Positions 1-10,935 are shown, numbered from the stretch's first letter. The stretch: DNA of 64,000 nucleotides from Chara braunii (GCA_003427395.1 BFEA01000313.1:1068271-1132270); one strand, 5' to 3'. Numbers and translations: made by a program. The notes: a model not told the origin generated them from the sequence alone.

Positions 1-43
<43 letters not shown>
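1..43. repeat. (TC)n microsatellite
   Basis: Uninterrupted TC dinucleotides run from the window edge and directly abut an open gypsy pol reading frame. Either the microsatellite is internal to the element or it marks its truncation point. Confidence 0.98.
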
Positions 44-48
<5 letters not shown>

Positions 49-1378
49 ACCAGAATGGTGCTTTGTTCCTGAAAGCCAGGATGATGAGTTCGAGGAAGGA
101 GAAATCAAGGAGGCCTTTTGTGCAGAAGAGCACGATGGAATTTACCTAGAGTTGGGGCTGCTCCTATCCTGCGAGATGAGGGATAGGAACGCAAGCGCCA
201 AAGCGCAGAAGGTGAGGCACCTCTACGTAGTAAGGGACGACCACTTATTCATAAAGCGGCAGGTCGGGAACCCCAAAAGGATTGTATGTGGGAGGAACCG
301 GCAGATTGATATCATAGCATCTCTACACGATGGTATAGCAGGTGGACACAGAGGGATAGGTGCCACATGTGCCAAGATAAGCGAGTTGTACCATTGGGAT
401 GGAATGCTGGCTATGGTTATCAAGTACTGCCAGTCTTGCGTACCTTGCCAGGAGAGGTCAACGCAAAGGCCAGGGGAACCCCTACACCCAAGGTTGGAGA
501 AGGAAGTAGATGCAGTCGTACATCTGGACCTGCTGTTCATGCCAGTCGGAGAGAATGGGTGTAATTACATCTTCAATGCGCGGGATAACCTTACTGGGTT
601 TGTGGACGGTCGAGCCATTCGCACGAAGACCGGCCCAGTTTTGGGGAGCTGCATCGAAGAGCACTACTTGCGTTACCCTTTCGTCAAAGAATTCGTGATG
701 GACCGAGGGTCAGAGTTCACCTGCAATGAGGTGCGAACCTTACTCGCAGGGTATGGCGTGGTGGCTAACTATACTACGGCCGCGCATCCCCAAGCGAACG
801 CACCTGTGGAGAGGGGACACAGTACCATCACGAACCTCTTGGCTAAATGGACGGAGGGCAAGCCTGGCCAGTGGCCGAAGTTCCTGCGGGCGGTTTTCTT
901 CGTAGAAAATGTCATAGTAAAGAGGACTACCAAGTACGCGCCAGCCATACTATGGTATGAGAGGCACGCCACCTTTCCCATAGAAAGCTTCATGAAGACT
1001 TCGAGAGGTCAGGACTTGAAAGTAAACCTATCCTTCGAAGAACTGCTCGATATCCGGACGCGGCAAGTAGGGGCTGCCGAGGAAAGGTTGCGAGAGGCCG
1101 CTGGTCAAGTAGAGAGGAGCCGCATGGAGGATAAGATGAGGTGGGACCAAATGGTGCGAGTGAGGAAGGAGCCATTGGCAGTAGGGGACGTCGTATTATT
1201 GTACGACTCCTCCCTGGAGAAGCAGTGGTCGAGGAAACTTGACAAGAGATGGATGGGGCCCTATAAGATCCTACGATGCGGCGAATTTGAAGCCTACTAG
1301 ATCGAGGAGTTGAATGGGACGGGATGGCAGGATTGGGTGTCGGGGACCAGGTTGAAGAAGTTCGTGGCCAGGGAATAG
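44..1378 (+). pseudogene. Ty3/gypsy integrase (pol C-terminal part, one in-frame stop)
   Basis: The frame is open from the microsatellite to TAG 1298-1300 and then reads on to TAG 1376-1378. Counting from the TTG codon at 152, an HHCC zinc-binding site is visible (H59, H66, C96, C99). A catalytic DDE triad follows: D126 (HLDL), D184 (MDRGSEF) and E220 (PVERGH), spaced x57 and x35, which is the classic DD35E spacing. A basic C-terminal part ends in a GPY/F-like WMGPYKI. The reading frame resumes cleanly after the TAG at 1298 (IEELNGTGWQDW), so the stop looks like a point mutation. No ATG is needed, because pol is normally cleaved from a polyprotein. The integrase would insert element cDNA into the nuclear genome. 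All catalytic residues are intact. RT and RNase H are not in the window. Confidence 0.9.
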
Positions 1379-1567
1379 GTAAAGAAGCTCTACATCCTTC
1401 AGAATGAACTAGTCCTTGAGGTGTTGCATGCTATAGTCAGGTCAGGTAGGAGAGTAAGAAAGGGCATGTGTGTTATCGTAAAACTTGATGGGTTGATGGC
1501 TAACCTTGTTGTGTGTCTGCTTGCTTTCTCTCGCCTGGTGTGCAGGTTTGACTTTTCGAAGACAGCT
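1379..1567 (+). other. Spacer between integrase and downstream Gag
   Basis: About 190 bp separate the integrase stop from the Gag-like ATG. No LTR, primer-binding site or polypurine tract is recognisable. The Gag frame is itself open from about 1421, so part of the spacer may be translated. Confidence 0.5.
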
Positions 1568-4235
1568 ATGCAGAGGGGCGGGAGGGGCGCACGGCCACGA
1601 CAGAGGCCTCTGGGAGCCTCAGGAGGAGAGGGCTCGCGCAGACCGTCTGGGAGGGAGTCTACGCCTGTCTTCGACGATGATAACATAGAGCTCTTTCTGG
1701 ACGCCTACTAGGCTCACGCGGCACGAGAGGGATGGTCTACCCAAGAGAGGATACGACATCTGAGGGGAGTGGGGCGCCTTGAGGAGCCTATCGCGCATAT
1801 CCGAGAGGAGGCTTTGACCTGGCAGGATGTGGAGGCGAGGATGCAGAGGCTGAGGGCTTTGCCGCTGGGACCGAATGGACTATCTATTCGATTGGAGGAA
1901 GGCAATGCGGAAGAGTTCATTCCGGCCTATGAGCAGTATATGCACGACCAGGGGACTAGGCAGGAGGAGTGGATGCAGACGTTGCCCTCTGGACGCAAAG
2001 GGCGGAGAGGCCATTGGCGAGGCAGATCCGGGACAGGGCACATGATTGGGAGGACTGTCAGGCTCAGCTGAGGCAGACGTTTCGACGGCCAGAGCCAGAG
2101 AGGCCGGAGCCTAGGGTGGAAAGAAGGCGGAGGAGCAAGAGACCACGGGATCTGGAGGCAAGAGGGGTTACTACGACTAGGAGGGGCCAGAAGGCCTTAG
2201 CACAGCGAGAAGGGCCAGCAGAACCCGCCCAGACGGTAGAGCCATCCCGAGCCACGGGGCCGGCTCAGGTAGTGGAGCTACCCCCTACCCACGAAGTTGA
2301 GCAAGTGGAATTTCGTCGGGAGGCCCATCTCGATGCATCCCAGTGGGGGACGTCGCAGCTGGGAGCAGATCAGAGCGGGCCAGTGCACCACGAGCCAGCA
2401 GAGAATGAGCCAGAGGCGGAGCCGCGTGAGCCAGGGGAGCTGCAGGGCGAAGAGGTTATTACCGTCAGAGACGATACCCCTCCTCCTATCCCGATTCCGG
2501 AGCAGACGCGGCATATTGGCCTGAGGGGATTCCTGAGCCGGACAGCGAGGAGATGCCGGTACCTTCATCGGGGACCGCTACGCCGCCTCCAAAGCAGGCT
2601 GAGCCAGAGGAGCGAGAGGGGAGCGAGGAGGTGAGGGCTCATATGATTGTGACACTGCAGCCAGCCGGGCATGTAGCTGAGCCCATGGATACTGAGGCGC
2701 CGACTTTGGAGGAGCCACCACCAGAGTTACCATCGGCGGAGGAGGGGGTGAGTGCAGGAGCTCCAGTACGAGGGGCCCACAAGGCACAAGCGGAGAGGCC
2801 ACTAAGGGAGGCGGCTGAAGAGAAGCTCGCAAGAGTGCAGGTGCGCCTCGAGGAGATATACCTGGAAAAGGTCAGGATGGAGGCTGCAGGGGAGGCACCA
2901 GCACCACGAGTCGATCCGGGGACCAGTGAGCAGAGGATTGGCGAGGCGTGGGCTAGATACGAGGATAGGAGGGACGCCGCCCGATTGAGATCACGAGAGG
3001 CAGGGCAGAAGGACTAGAGGATGGACGAGGTACGAGAGACGGGGCACTTGGGATTTTTGGCCGCCAAGATGGCCATCGAGCGTGCAGATAAGAGGGCACG
3101 GCAGTCGGCGACCACGTCCTTCCAGCGATACACCATGCTTAGTGATGAGTTGGCGGCCTCGAGGTCGGAGGTGGAACAATTGTCTACTCAGCTGGTGGAA
3201 GAGAGGGCAGAGAACCAAGCCTGGAGGTCCCGCATGGAGGCCAAGGAGGCGGAATGGGAGAAGAGGCTTCAGGACATGGCGACGATTGTGGAAGGGCTCT
3301 CGGCCACTAAGGTGGTCGATTGGACAAAGCAGAGCCGGTATGGTATCCAGGGCAAGGAAGTACAAGGGCTCTTCGCCCAGGGAGGGACGGCAGAGCCATC
3401 TCAGCGAGAGGGAATGAAGAAGGTATTTCTGGACCCAGCGGAGGTAGAGGCAAGGCGGAAGGCCAATGAGGGGAGTTTCAGCTTCAGGGCCCCCACCGAG
3501 CTAGCCTCGCAGCAGGCGACCCCTATGGCGGGTGAGACCCCTACGGAGGAGCCAGCACAGAGATCTCAGCCCCCATTGACAGAGGGGGGCCCTACAGAGG
3601 AGTCCCCTACAATTATATTGGAAGTGCAGGAAGGTACCCTTACGGGGGCAGCAGCGTCCACCGAGCCTGAGGGGAGGAGGCATCTCGTTTGGATGAACTA
3701 GTGGCAGCCATGGAGCTAGACATGCCGTCAGAGGGGCCTCAGAGACACGAGACCCTGGAGTGTGTGCCAGAGATGGAGGAGTTGAGGACACAGTTAGGCT
3801 CCTGGGCTACTGGAGCTGACTCAGGAGAGCATATCTCAGAGCAGCAGCAGGAGGTTATGAGCGAGCCAGTGGTTGCCGTGACTCCCCAGCCTTCGAACCC
3901 ACATAGGGATGAGAGGGCGACTGTGATGGGAGGGGTCCGTGAGGGTAGGCCACAAAGGTTGGACACCCCGGCGTACCGGCCTCAGGGAGGCGAGATGCGA
4001 GCGGGGCCGAGTACCCCGATGTTGGAGGCGAGACCAGGAATCATGGAGTATGCCCCAAAGCCATGAGATGAGCAGGGAGGCTAGTGAGACGCTATCACTG
4101 CCAGGATCCCAAAAGAAGAAGAAGAAGTACCAAAGGCGATCAGATGACCAGTGCTTCTTCTGCAAGCATGGCGTGCACAGGGCCCTCGAGTGTCCGAAGT
4201 TCCTCAAGGACAAGGCCGCTGAGAAAGTAACATAG
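1568..4235 (+). pseudogene. Gag-like polyprotein, frameshifted, with CCHC zinc knuckle
   Basis: Coding runs through successive frames, starting at ATG 1568. A capsid-like N-terminus (DDDNIELFLDAY) meets TAG 1709-1711 and continues in frame. It shifts frame near 1970 (WTQRAERPL), again near 2550, meets TAG 3015-3017, and shifts near 3690 and 4066. The middle is Arg/Glu/Pro-rich. Residues from about 3021-3330 look like a coiled coil (DELAASRSEVEQLSTQLVEE). The C-terminus holds a retroviral-type zinc knuckle C-x2-C-x4-H-x4-C at 4152-4193 (CFFC, H, C). Such proteins package element RNA. Gag normally precedes pol; here it follows the integrase in the same orientation. It could belong to a second, head-to-tail element whose LTR is missing, or the element could have an unusual gene order. 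Confidence 0.75.
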
Positions 4236-5046
4236 AGTGGCGGAAGGATGTATGATAGACAGGGGCGAGTGGTAGAGCGGGCTCCAGATGGGGGCAAGGC
4301 ACAACTATATAGACAAAACCAGGAGGTCATGAGTGAGTAGGGACTGGTCCGTCTATATGACAGTAGAACTAGAGTTCCTCTGCATGCAGAGGTCGGATTA
4401 GGGGTATACACTCTGAGTTGGTTAAGTGGATTCTAGAGGTGTGCATGTTTGAGTCCGCCGAGAGAGTCCTGTCTAGTTGTGCATACATAGGTGGCAGTGC
4501 TTGATCGGTTTTTGAGTTTTTGTGTGTGATACGGTCTAGGAGGTGAGGTTCAGCTGTGTGATACCCGTGACTATGTAACTTATGCATTAGTTTTGAGGTT
4601 TAAAACCCTTGCTCGTATTTTTGTGAGAACGCCGAGAGCCCATAACGCTTGAGGCTCGACAAAGTGAGAAAGTGGATTGACTATTTGGGTTGTTCTCTAG
4701 GCAGGCATTCTATTTCTAAATACATTCTACGAGTTGCGTGCTGAGAGCCTGAGTTGAGTGTTTGCGTTGAGACTTGAAGGAGGTATTTTGCCCCCGAGTA
4801 TATTTTGATTCCAGACTTTGTGGGATTTACTCTTGTGACGATCACGATCACTCTCACATGTGTGGCTTTATCCCAATGTATGATGATCTTGTGTGGGAGA
4901 TGTGTGGGATACATCTCATGCATGTTGAATTATGTAATTGCGATTGCCGTCTACTCTTCGGTATAGTCGTGCGACCTGCCTTTGGGCAGATGAGACGGCC
5001 GAGTATAAGGGGAGGCAGTGCGGTTGTCTTGTGACAGGTCTGTGAG
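4236..5046. other. Non-coding region after Gag
   Basis: I see no coherent coding sequence or known RNA here. It may be the 3' untranslated region or LTR of the preceding element, but no repeat partner lies in the window. Confidence 0.4.
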
Positions 5047-5240
5047 GACCCTAAGGGGTCTTGCGAGCCTATAAGGCTCGAATGCTTACCATGCCGAATG
5101 TTTATGGCCGAGTTGTGAAGGGGACCCACAAGTTGGTCCCTCAGGTTGAGTTTGTTTCATGTTTGAGTTGAGAAGAGGACCCTTAAGTAGGCCCTCAGTT
5201 GAGTCATCTTATGGCTGAGACCCCTTCAGATTATGGAAGG
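5047..5240 (+). repeat. Hairpin cluster with AAG-containing loops
   Basis: Successive short hairpins have different stems: GACCC-TAAG-GGGTC at 5047-5060, CGAGCC-TATAA-GGCTCG at 5064-5080, GGGACC-CACAAGTT-GGTCCC at 5121-5140, and GAGGACC-CTTAAGTA-GGCCCTC at 5175-5196 (one mismatch). A weaker CCTTC/GAAGG pair follows near 5223. The stems differ in sequence while pairing is kept. Confidence 0.6.
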
Positions 5241-6189
5241 TGGAAATGTTGTTTATTGACAATTATAAAACCCAGGTCGCGTGATAGCCTATCTTGTAAA
5301 GAGAGGAGTGGCTGGGAGACCTGTTGAGAGAGACCTCCTTCGTATAAAAAGGGGTCAATAGATTTAAAGGCATGGAAAGCAGTGTTTGAATTGATAAAGT
5401 CTGACGAGAGGAACCAGAATCCCGGATTGGGTCATTGGAACTGAGACGGTCGCAAGTCGGTGCATTAAGATGTCGTGGGATGTGTGGTCTGCTGGCTCTG
5501 ATAAAGTCAGCGGGCCACGGCCTCGTATGAGCCTAGCGGTGAATCTGTTTGTGATTGTGAAAAGGAGCCGGTCTCTCTATGTTCTCCCATAGGGAGCTGG
5601 TAAACGCCTGTAAAAGTGAGACGGACCCCTGCGTAGTCCCGCAGCGGGCCTGTGGTCTATTTTGCGACACACTGCCGGAACACTTGTGCTAATCGTAAGG
5701 CATATTGAGGAATACCAAGCTAAACGGTAAAGGTTAGCACCTCTAGGGCACAACCCCTATTGGACGGTTGCAAGCCAGCATAACCTGGCTGCGGGCCCAC
5801 GCCTACCAACGGGGTGAGAGTTTAAGGGGTTATGCATGCCTCAGGGAAATTGCTCCGGGGGGATGGCGGGGGATACGAGTCGAGTCGTTTGGTCGTCTTG
5901 ATTGAGTGTTCATCAGGAGAGAACCTATCGTTGTGTAACCAACGAAGGATATTGTTGCTAAGATAACAATGCGATAAGCCGTAGATCTGGCTCGATCAAC
6001 CAAACTATGGTGGGCCAGGATGGAGACCTAACATTTCTGTACTAGACTGCAGAAAGAGTTGAGGTGAGATATAAATGTGTATATGCATATGTGTTTTGAC
6101 TGTGAGAATTTTATGAGAGAGGCAAGAGTGTCTTCCGAGGTCTCATTTAAGGCCCGCGTCCCTGGGTATGACTCTGCTTACGGGAAAGA
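5241..6189. other. Non-coding, strongly structured region
   Basis: No gene is recognised. Two stable hairpins can be drawn. One is an 11-bp stem at 5484-5494/5508-5518, including two G-U pairs. The other is a 9-bp stem at 5573-5581/5588-5596. The text superficially looks like rRNA, but I could not match it to a known rRNA. Confidence 0.45.
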
Positions 6190-6430
6190 GTCTAGTCGGG
6201 ACACTCAACGAGAAGCCGGCGTCTGTCTAGGACAAAGGGGGAGAGGACGGTTTGCGACGAGGGCGCGGCGGAGCGTTGGAGGAAACCAAGGGGTTGAGGG
6301 CCCGACGGGGCTATACCCCTTAGTTTTGGTGGGGGAACCGACCGCGGGCCTTCCTTATAGGACCAAGGACGCACTGATAGGTCACACACCCTGCGCCCTT
6401 TTGGTTCCCCGTCTTCTTTTTTTTTTACTG
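6190..6430 (+). mobile_element. SINE-like repeat, copy 1
   Basis: The body at about 6271-6350 carries the core AGGGGTTGA, then CGACGGGGCTAT, ACCCCTTAG and TTTTGGT. It is closely similar to the reverse complements of 22920-23049 and 52380-52510. The upstream 80 bp aligns with the tRNA-like heads of those copies, including a degenerate B-box-like GGTTTGCGACGAG. It ends close to a T-run at about 6416-6427. Confidence 0.55.
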
Positions 6431-6621
6431 TGAGTGAACCCTCCGTCTTTTGGGCCGGTTGTCTGGGCCAAACACCTGCTAGCAGTTGTACTCGTAAGCC
6501 GTCGGAGTACGGGCCTGCGTTGGGCCCAGACAAGGGGAATACGGTGAGTAAAGCCCAGGTATCCCGGGTTGCACAGGGCCATTTGGGCCCTGAGAGGCCA
6601 CGGGGCATTACCCCGGCCGGA

Positions 6622-6655
6622 GTCCTTCGGGACATCCGTTAAAATTGGACGATAC
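6622..6655 (+). pseudogene. U6 snRNA 5'-end fragment
   Basis: The stretch matches the U6 5' hairpin (GTCC-TTCG-GGAC), then ACATCCG, TAAAATTGG and ACGATAC. It differs from the plant U6 consensus only by a shortened stem, one A-to-T and one missing A. The match stops just before the ACAGAGA box, so the catalytic part is absent. There is no upstream TATA/USE promoter. It is a truncated retroposed or chimeric copy, not a gene. The consensus comparison is from memory. Confidence 0.6.
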
Positions 6656-9146
6656 GGGGGAGGTCCGCCTGACTACCGGGCGTGGGGGAGATATGTGCCA
6701 AAGTCCGGGAGTGAACCCGGACGAGAACCGGGTCAGGGGGCGGGCGAAAAGTGGTGAGAGGGGGTAAACAGGCTGGGTGGCTTTCGGGGTTGTAACGGGG
6801 CACTACCGCGGTCGGATTCTTCCGGGCGTCTAGGAGCTTGGGTAAGGTAGGGAAGGCTGGCGTGGCCCTGTGCTCGGGACGTGTATATATCCCGAGCAGA
6901 TCCGACAGTTGAAGATTTTTTGGGAAGCCGGAGGTTGCCAGACCACGCGGCGTGGGGATACGGGTGACGATAACGGAGACGAAGGAGTCGGGTGCTGCCA
7001 GTAAAGGCGGAGGGGGGGAGCGATGAAGGGCACGACACTAGGCGACGGGTAATCGGTTGGGCTGGGCAGCGTGACGCTGTGCGGTAGCGAGGGCGGATAG
7101 CGGTGGTGAATCCGGGCGTGGAATCACGCCAGGTGCATGAGTGCCACAGGCGGAGAGGTTGGATAGGGCGAGGCAGAGCGGTAGGGCACGAAGGAGGCGG
7201 GCGCTCGCAGCAGCGATAATGAGCGCTAGGCCAGCGCGCCGGGGTAGGGGCAAGGCTATAGCATAACGGGGAAGCGGGGGCTGAATCTGGAAGGGGAGCA
7301 CGCCCGGGTGCATCGGGGCGGAGTCGGAGATGGCTACAGTTGAGAGAGGGGGAAAATGGGCATAACTCGGTCGTTCCATGATGAAATCGGACGAGGTAAA
7401 GACCAGTTTGGGGGTTTCTGACCGAGGCGATTCCAATTCTGTCGTTAGTTCTAGATGAAATGTTAGTAGTTTAGAGGTTAGTATGAAATGAGCTGCGCCG
7501 AGCTATGGCGGGGCGGATGAAGACGGGCGGAGGAAAGTTGAGATATCGCTCGAAACTTTACGGAGTTGAGCGAGTTGGGGAGTTATCTTGGGGGTTTTGG
7601 AGGCAGCGAGCGTGATGGTAGTGTTAGTGTTGTCTGTAGATCAATGAGTCAGTCAGGAGAGGCGTTAGGGGCTGCGCCCCGAGAGGAGAGGCGACTGTCA
7701 AGAATCTGGAATGTATCTGACCGCACGTTAACGAAAGGATTCACGACGGATCCGCTCGTGCTAGCAGGGAGGAGTGAGCCGAGGGGTAGGGGGCTTACCT
7801 GTCGTACAGGGGATTCGGATGGGAACGCCGAGCTGGGAGGGAGTGTATATCTCCACGTTCCGGGGCAGGGTTCGTCCGTTCGTTGTCCCTAACTGGTGTG
7901 CATGGTGGTTCTGACTCCCCTTGAAGGGGAGCTCATTCGCTGCAGCTCCGGTGATCATTGAGCGGCGTCACCCAGTCCAACAGCAAACGCCTGGAGCTTG
8001 TATATGTTTGTCCAAGTCTGTGACCAGGGCCGGGAGAGGTTAAGTGGGAGCAAGGGTTTGGGACCCAGCGGTGGGGAGTAGGCGAATGTTGTGGGGCTGA
8101 GTAACTGCGGGTCGTCGGGCAGCCCAACTACTGCGATATTTGTTGCTGTGCCTCGACTGTACGGTCGGCTGTGTTGCTGTGGACACATTCTACTACTATA
8201 GCAGCGGCCACGGCTATTGCAAACGATTGTGCTGCTGCTCGTGCAATTGCGAGGCTCGCCGTGAACTCGCTGGATTGTGACACCTGGTTCGTCTCTGCTA
8301 TATAGCACGGGGGTAACTGCCGTGTGCTGTAGGCCGTTCGAGAGTGGGTGAGTGTTGCTGACCGGAGGGGGAGTAGCGGAAGGGTGTTATTGCTGTAAGA
8401 CAGTTGCCGAGAGTGTCGTTTTCTGCGGGGCTCTATAGCATCAGAGGGCACCCATCCCAGGCTACGCACCAGCGATTGGTCGGAAGTGACGGCCTTGTAA
8501 GTTTGGGGAGTAACTAAGTTTTACAAAAGAGGTTGCCGCTACGATTTGAGGTCCCGCCAGGGAGAGCCAACGACGAGCAGTTTGATTTGGGTTAACCAAG
8601 CTGCCAGATTTGGCCGCCATTGCGGGGCCCTCAGGCGCACGAAGGTATCAAGGCCCTCTCACACGAGTCTGAGCGCACCCCTCCTGTATCTGAGAGACTA
8701 AACGCTTCTACTTCTGTCTTTCTTACTCTAAGTCTAGTCTGTTTGGTTCTGAGAGGAAGGCGGCAGGCGGGATTGCAACCCGTAATCCGCGCCAAGGCCT
8801 CTGTGGGAGGTTCGCCCCACTGATTGCGGGAGCTCTGCCGGACCTCAGGAGGATTTTTGGAGTCAGGGAACTGAAAGGTAATCATTGCTTCCCCCCCCAT
8901 ATACCCTGATATAACCCCTATCGATACGTCTTGCTATGTTTGACTGAGTATATTGCATGCACCCCTACGTTGACTTCAGTTTGACTGGCAGGATACAACT
9001 TAGACTAAGTAAAGAAATGTGTGACAAATCGCAGTTTCTGTTTCTTTTGATTGCCTGAAAGAAGACTTGTTCAGAAAAAGGGGTTGCATCTGGGGGGAAG
9101 GGTGGGAAAAAGGTGGTTTTGCCTGAGATTGAAAGGGTCGTATGGG
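6656..9146. other. GC-rich non-coding region, nothing recognised
   Basis: Both strands lack a coding sequence with family-like motifs; the longer ORFs are low-complexity translations of GC-rich DNA. A degenerate repeat of the segment around 6601-6640 occurs around 6792-6835. Confidence 0.4.
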
Positions 9147-10048
9147 GTCAGGCATGTTCCATAAGATTGGATAGCCTGACTGCTGTGTTTATTCTGGTTT
9201 TCTGAAAAGACCAAGCTTCATTTCTAAGATGAATGACTTGGTCGTCGTGTTTATTTAATTTCGTCAGGCTTTTTTTGTAAGATGAATGGCCTGGCCACTT
9301 ATTCTGTGGGGTCTGATTGTGCAAATTTGAGGGCCAGACTTTGTTTCTAAGATGAATGGTCTGGTCGCTGTTTATTTCTGGGTGGTTTTTGAACGGTCTC
9401 TGGGTTTGACTCAGAACGCTCTACCTTTTTTTTGTGATGAGAAAAAGGGGTTGAACTTTGTTTCTATGATGAATGGCTCAACAATTTTGGATGTTCGATT
9501 CTGAGGGGGCAATTCTTGATGAGGACAAAGCATGTTCCATAAGATTGGATGACCTTCGACTCATGTCGCACACATATAATTCAGAGAGAAACGAACGTGG
9601 CAAAGGACCAGATATGTTCCATAAGATTGGATGGTCTGGCCCAGTGCCTCGCACATGCTGGAACCTGAGAGGTTATGATTTGACTTTACTTTATACTATT
9701 CTATCTATGAATAGGCTAGTCAGACACGGGTTCTATAAGATTGGATGACCTGACTATAGCTTATCATAAGTCGAAGAGAGTATAACTAAGAGTATAACTG
9801 AAGGTAACTTTGGGCAGGTTGAGCTTTGTTTCTAAGATGAATGGCTCAGTCCTACGCCCAACATTTGAACACTAAAGTCAGATAAGTATATATAATTTGG
9901 ATATTAATCAGTTCAGGGCGACTAAGTTTTGTTTCTAAGATGAATGGCTTAGTCATATGCCCAAAGGAAGAGAGAAGTAGTTGTGCAACCTGTTCGTGTA
10001 TACTCAATGGTTGGGTCAGGTAGGATCCATAAGATTGGATGACCTGAC
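9147..10048 (+). repeat. Array of about 11 hairpins with two conserved loop classes and covarying stems
   Basis: Units lie at 9147-9180, 9209-9243, 9263-9295, 9332-9366, 9450-9482, ~9524-9560 (degenerate), 9608-9639, 9717-9756, 9817-9851, 9920-9954 and 10015-10048. Each has a stem of mostly 7-8 bp and a loop of mostly 19-21 nt. Class A loops read TTTGTTTCTAAGATGAATG. Class B loops read ATGTTCCATAAGATTGGATG. Stems differ but stay paired: GTCAGGC/GCCTGAC, GACCAAG/CTTGGTC, GGCCAGAC/GTCTGGTC, GACTAAG/CTTAGTC, TAGTCAG/CTGACTA, GTCAGGT/ACCTGAC. Inside the loop a 3-bp inner stem also covaries (TTC/GAA versus TCC/GGA) around TAAGAT. Two units add an outer stem (TGGGC/GCCCA at 9811/9856; GGGC/GCCC at 9916/9959). 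The strand is arbitrary. No known RNA family is recognised. Confidence 0.85.
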
Positions 10049-10346
10049 TTTACGCCTTATGTAAGTTGGGTATAAAGGGTAAATTATTAAAAGATTACGA
10101 ATTATTGTTTGCTAAGTTGACTTGGGGCTGGTGAGAGTACTTACCTTTGTGGTATGGCATTGCATGTGGCTGAGTGAGGCTACTACTTGGTTGGAGTTTC
10201 AGGTTGATAGGTAGTTGCTTTAGAGGCTCGCCACGTGCTAGAGCGATAGGAGTTAGGTCAATTCTTGCATTTTCTCAGTTAACTTTATTTTTACTTAGAT
10301 CAACGCTCGCATTTTCTAAGATCTGTTGCTATACTTGGGCTTGTAT

Positions 10347-10720
10347 AAATTTTGGTAAGCTAGTTTCTCTACGGGAAGCGCTGCCAAAATTTCTGGAAAT
10401 CCAAGGAGTTAGTCAAATTTTTGATTTTTCAAAGTTCAACTTATTTAAGGTTCGTATATGGCTTAGTAAAAATCTGGGAGGTCTCCTTTCCTAAAAGGAG
10501 TGCTGCCCACTCCTTTTCTAAAAGGCTTAGACAAAATTGGACTTTGGGAAGTCAATGACTGCTCCTAGTTTACATATTTGGGCTGATACAAATTCTGAAA
10601 AGACATTTTTCCTACGAGAAGCGCTGCCGAAATTTTCTTAGTTTTAGAGGAGATAAATTATATTTTAATAGGTGACGATCTTGGCGGTGCACGCTATGTA
10701 AGGGAGGCTCTGCCAAGGTC
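10347..10720 (+). repeat. Second hairpin family with GGAAGCGCTGCC-like loop end
   Basis: The first unit pairs AAATTTTGG (10347-10355) with CCAAAATTT (10384-10392). The last pairs GATCTTGGC (10677-10685) with GCCAAGGTC (10712-10720). Less perfect units lie near 10486-10512 and 10590-10635. Loops end in variants of GGGAAGCGCTGCC. Stems differ between units but remain paired. Confidence 0.6.
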
Positions 10721-10883
10721 TGCCTCTGCTTGGGCACTGCTTGAAGGTAGTATTAAACTTAGTTGGTTAGTTGGAGTGTGGGATCAGATTATGATTATCC
10801 CCTAAGAACTCCTGGGGATTGGCCTGTCTTGTGTTACAGGTCCTCTTGGCCGTTTGATTCAGAATCTAAATTAGTCTCAGCTT

Positions 10884-10935
10884 GATCCTGCTAGGATCAT
10901 CTTCTGTTATCACTGATAACAGGTCGGTTACCGAC
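10884..10935 (+). repeat. Three back-to-back triloop hairpins
   Basis: Perfect stems follow one another: GATCCT-gct-AGGATC (10884-10898), CTGTTATC-act-GATAACAG (10904-10922) and GTCGG-tta-CCGAC (10923-10935). They resemble terminator or processing structures but have no adjacent gene. Confidence 0.7.

Noticed and set aside
5400-6060. Possible organelle rRNA
   Set aside because: The text looks rRNA-like and folds well, but I could not align any universally conserved rRNA block.
7566-7892. 108-residue plus-strand ORF in the GC-rich region
   Set aside because: No motif, and overlapping ORFs in other frames are equally long.
9147-10048. CRISPR-like array
   Set aside because: Spacing is irregular, the conserved part is a loop rather than a direct repeat, and the surroundings are eukaryotic.
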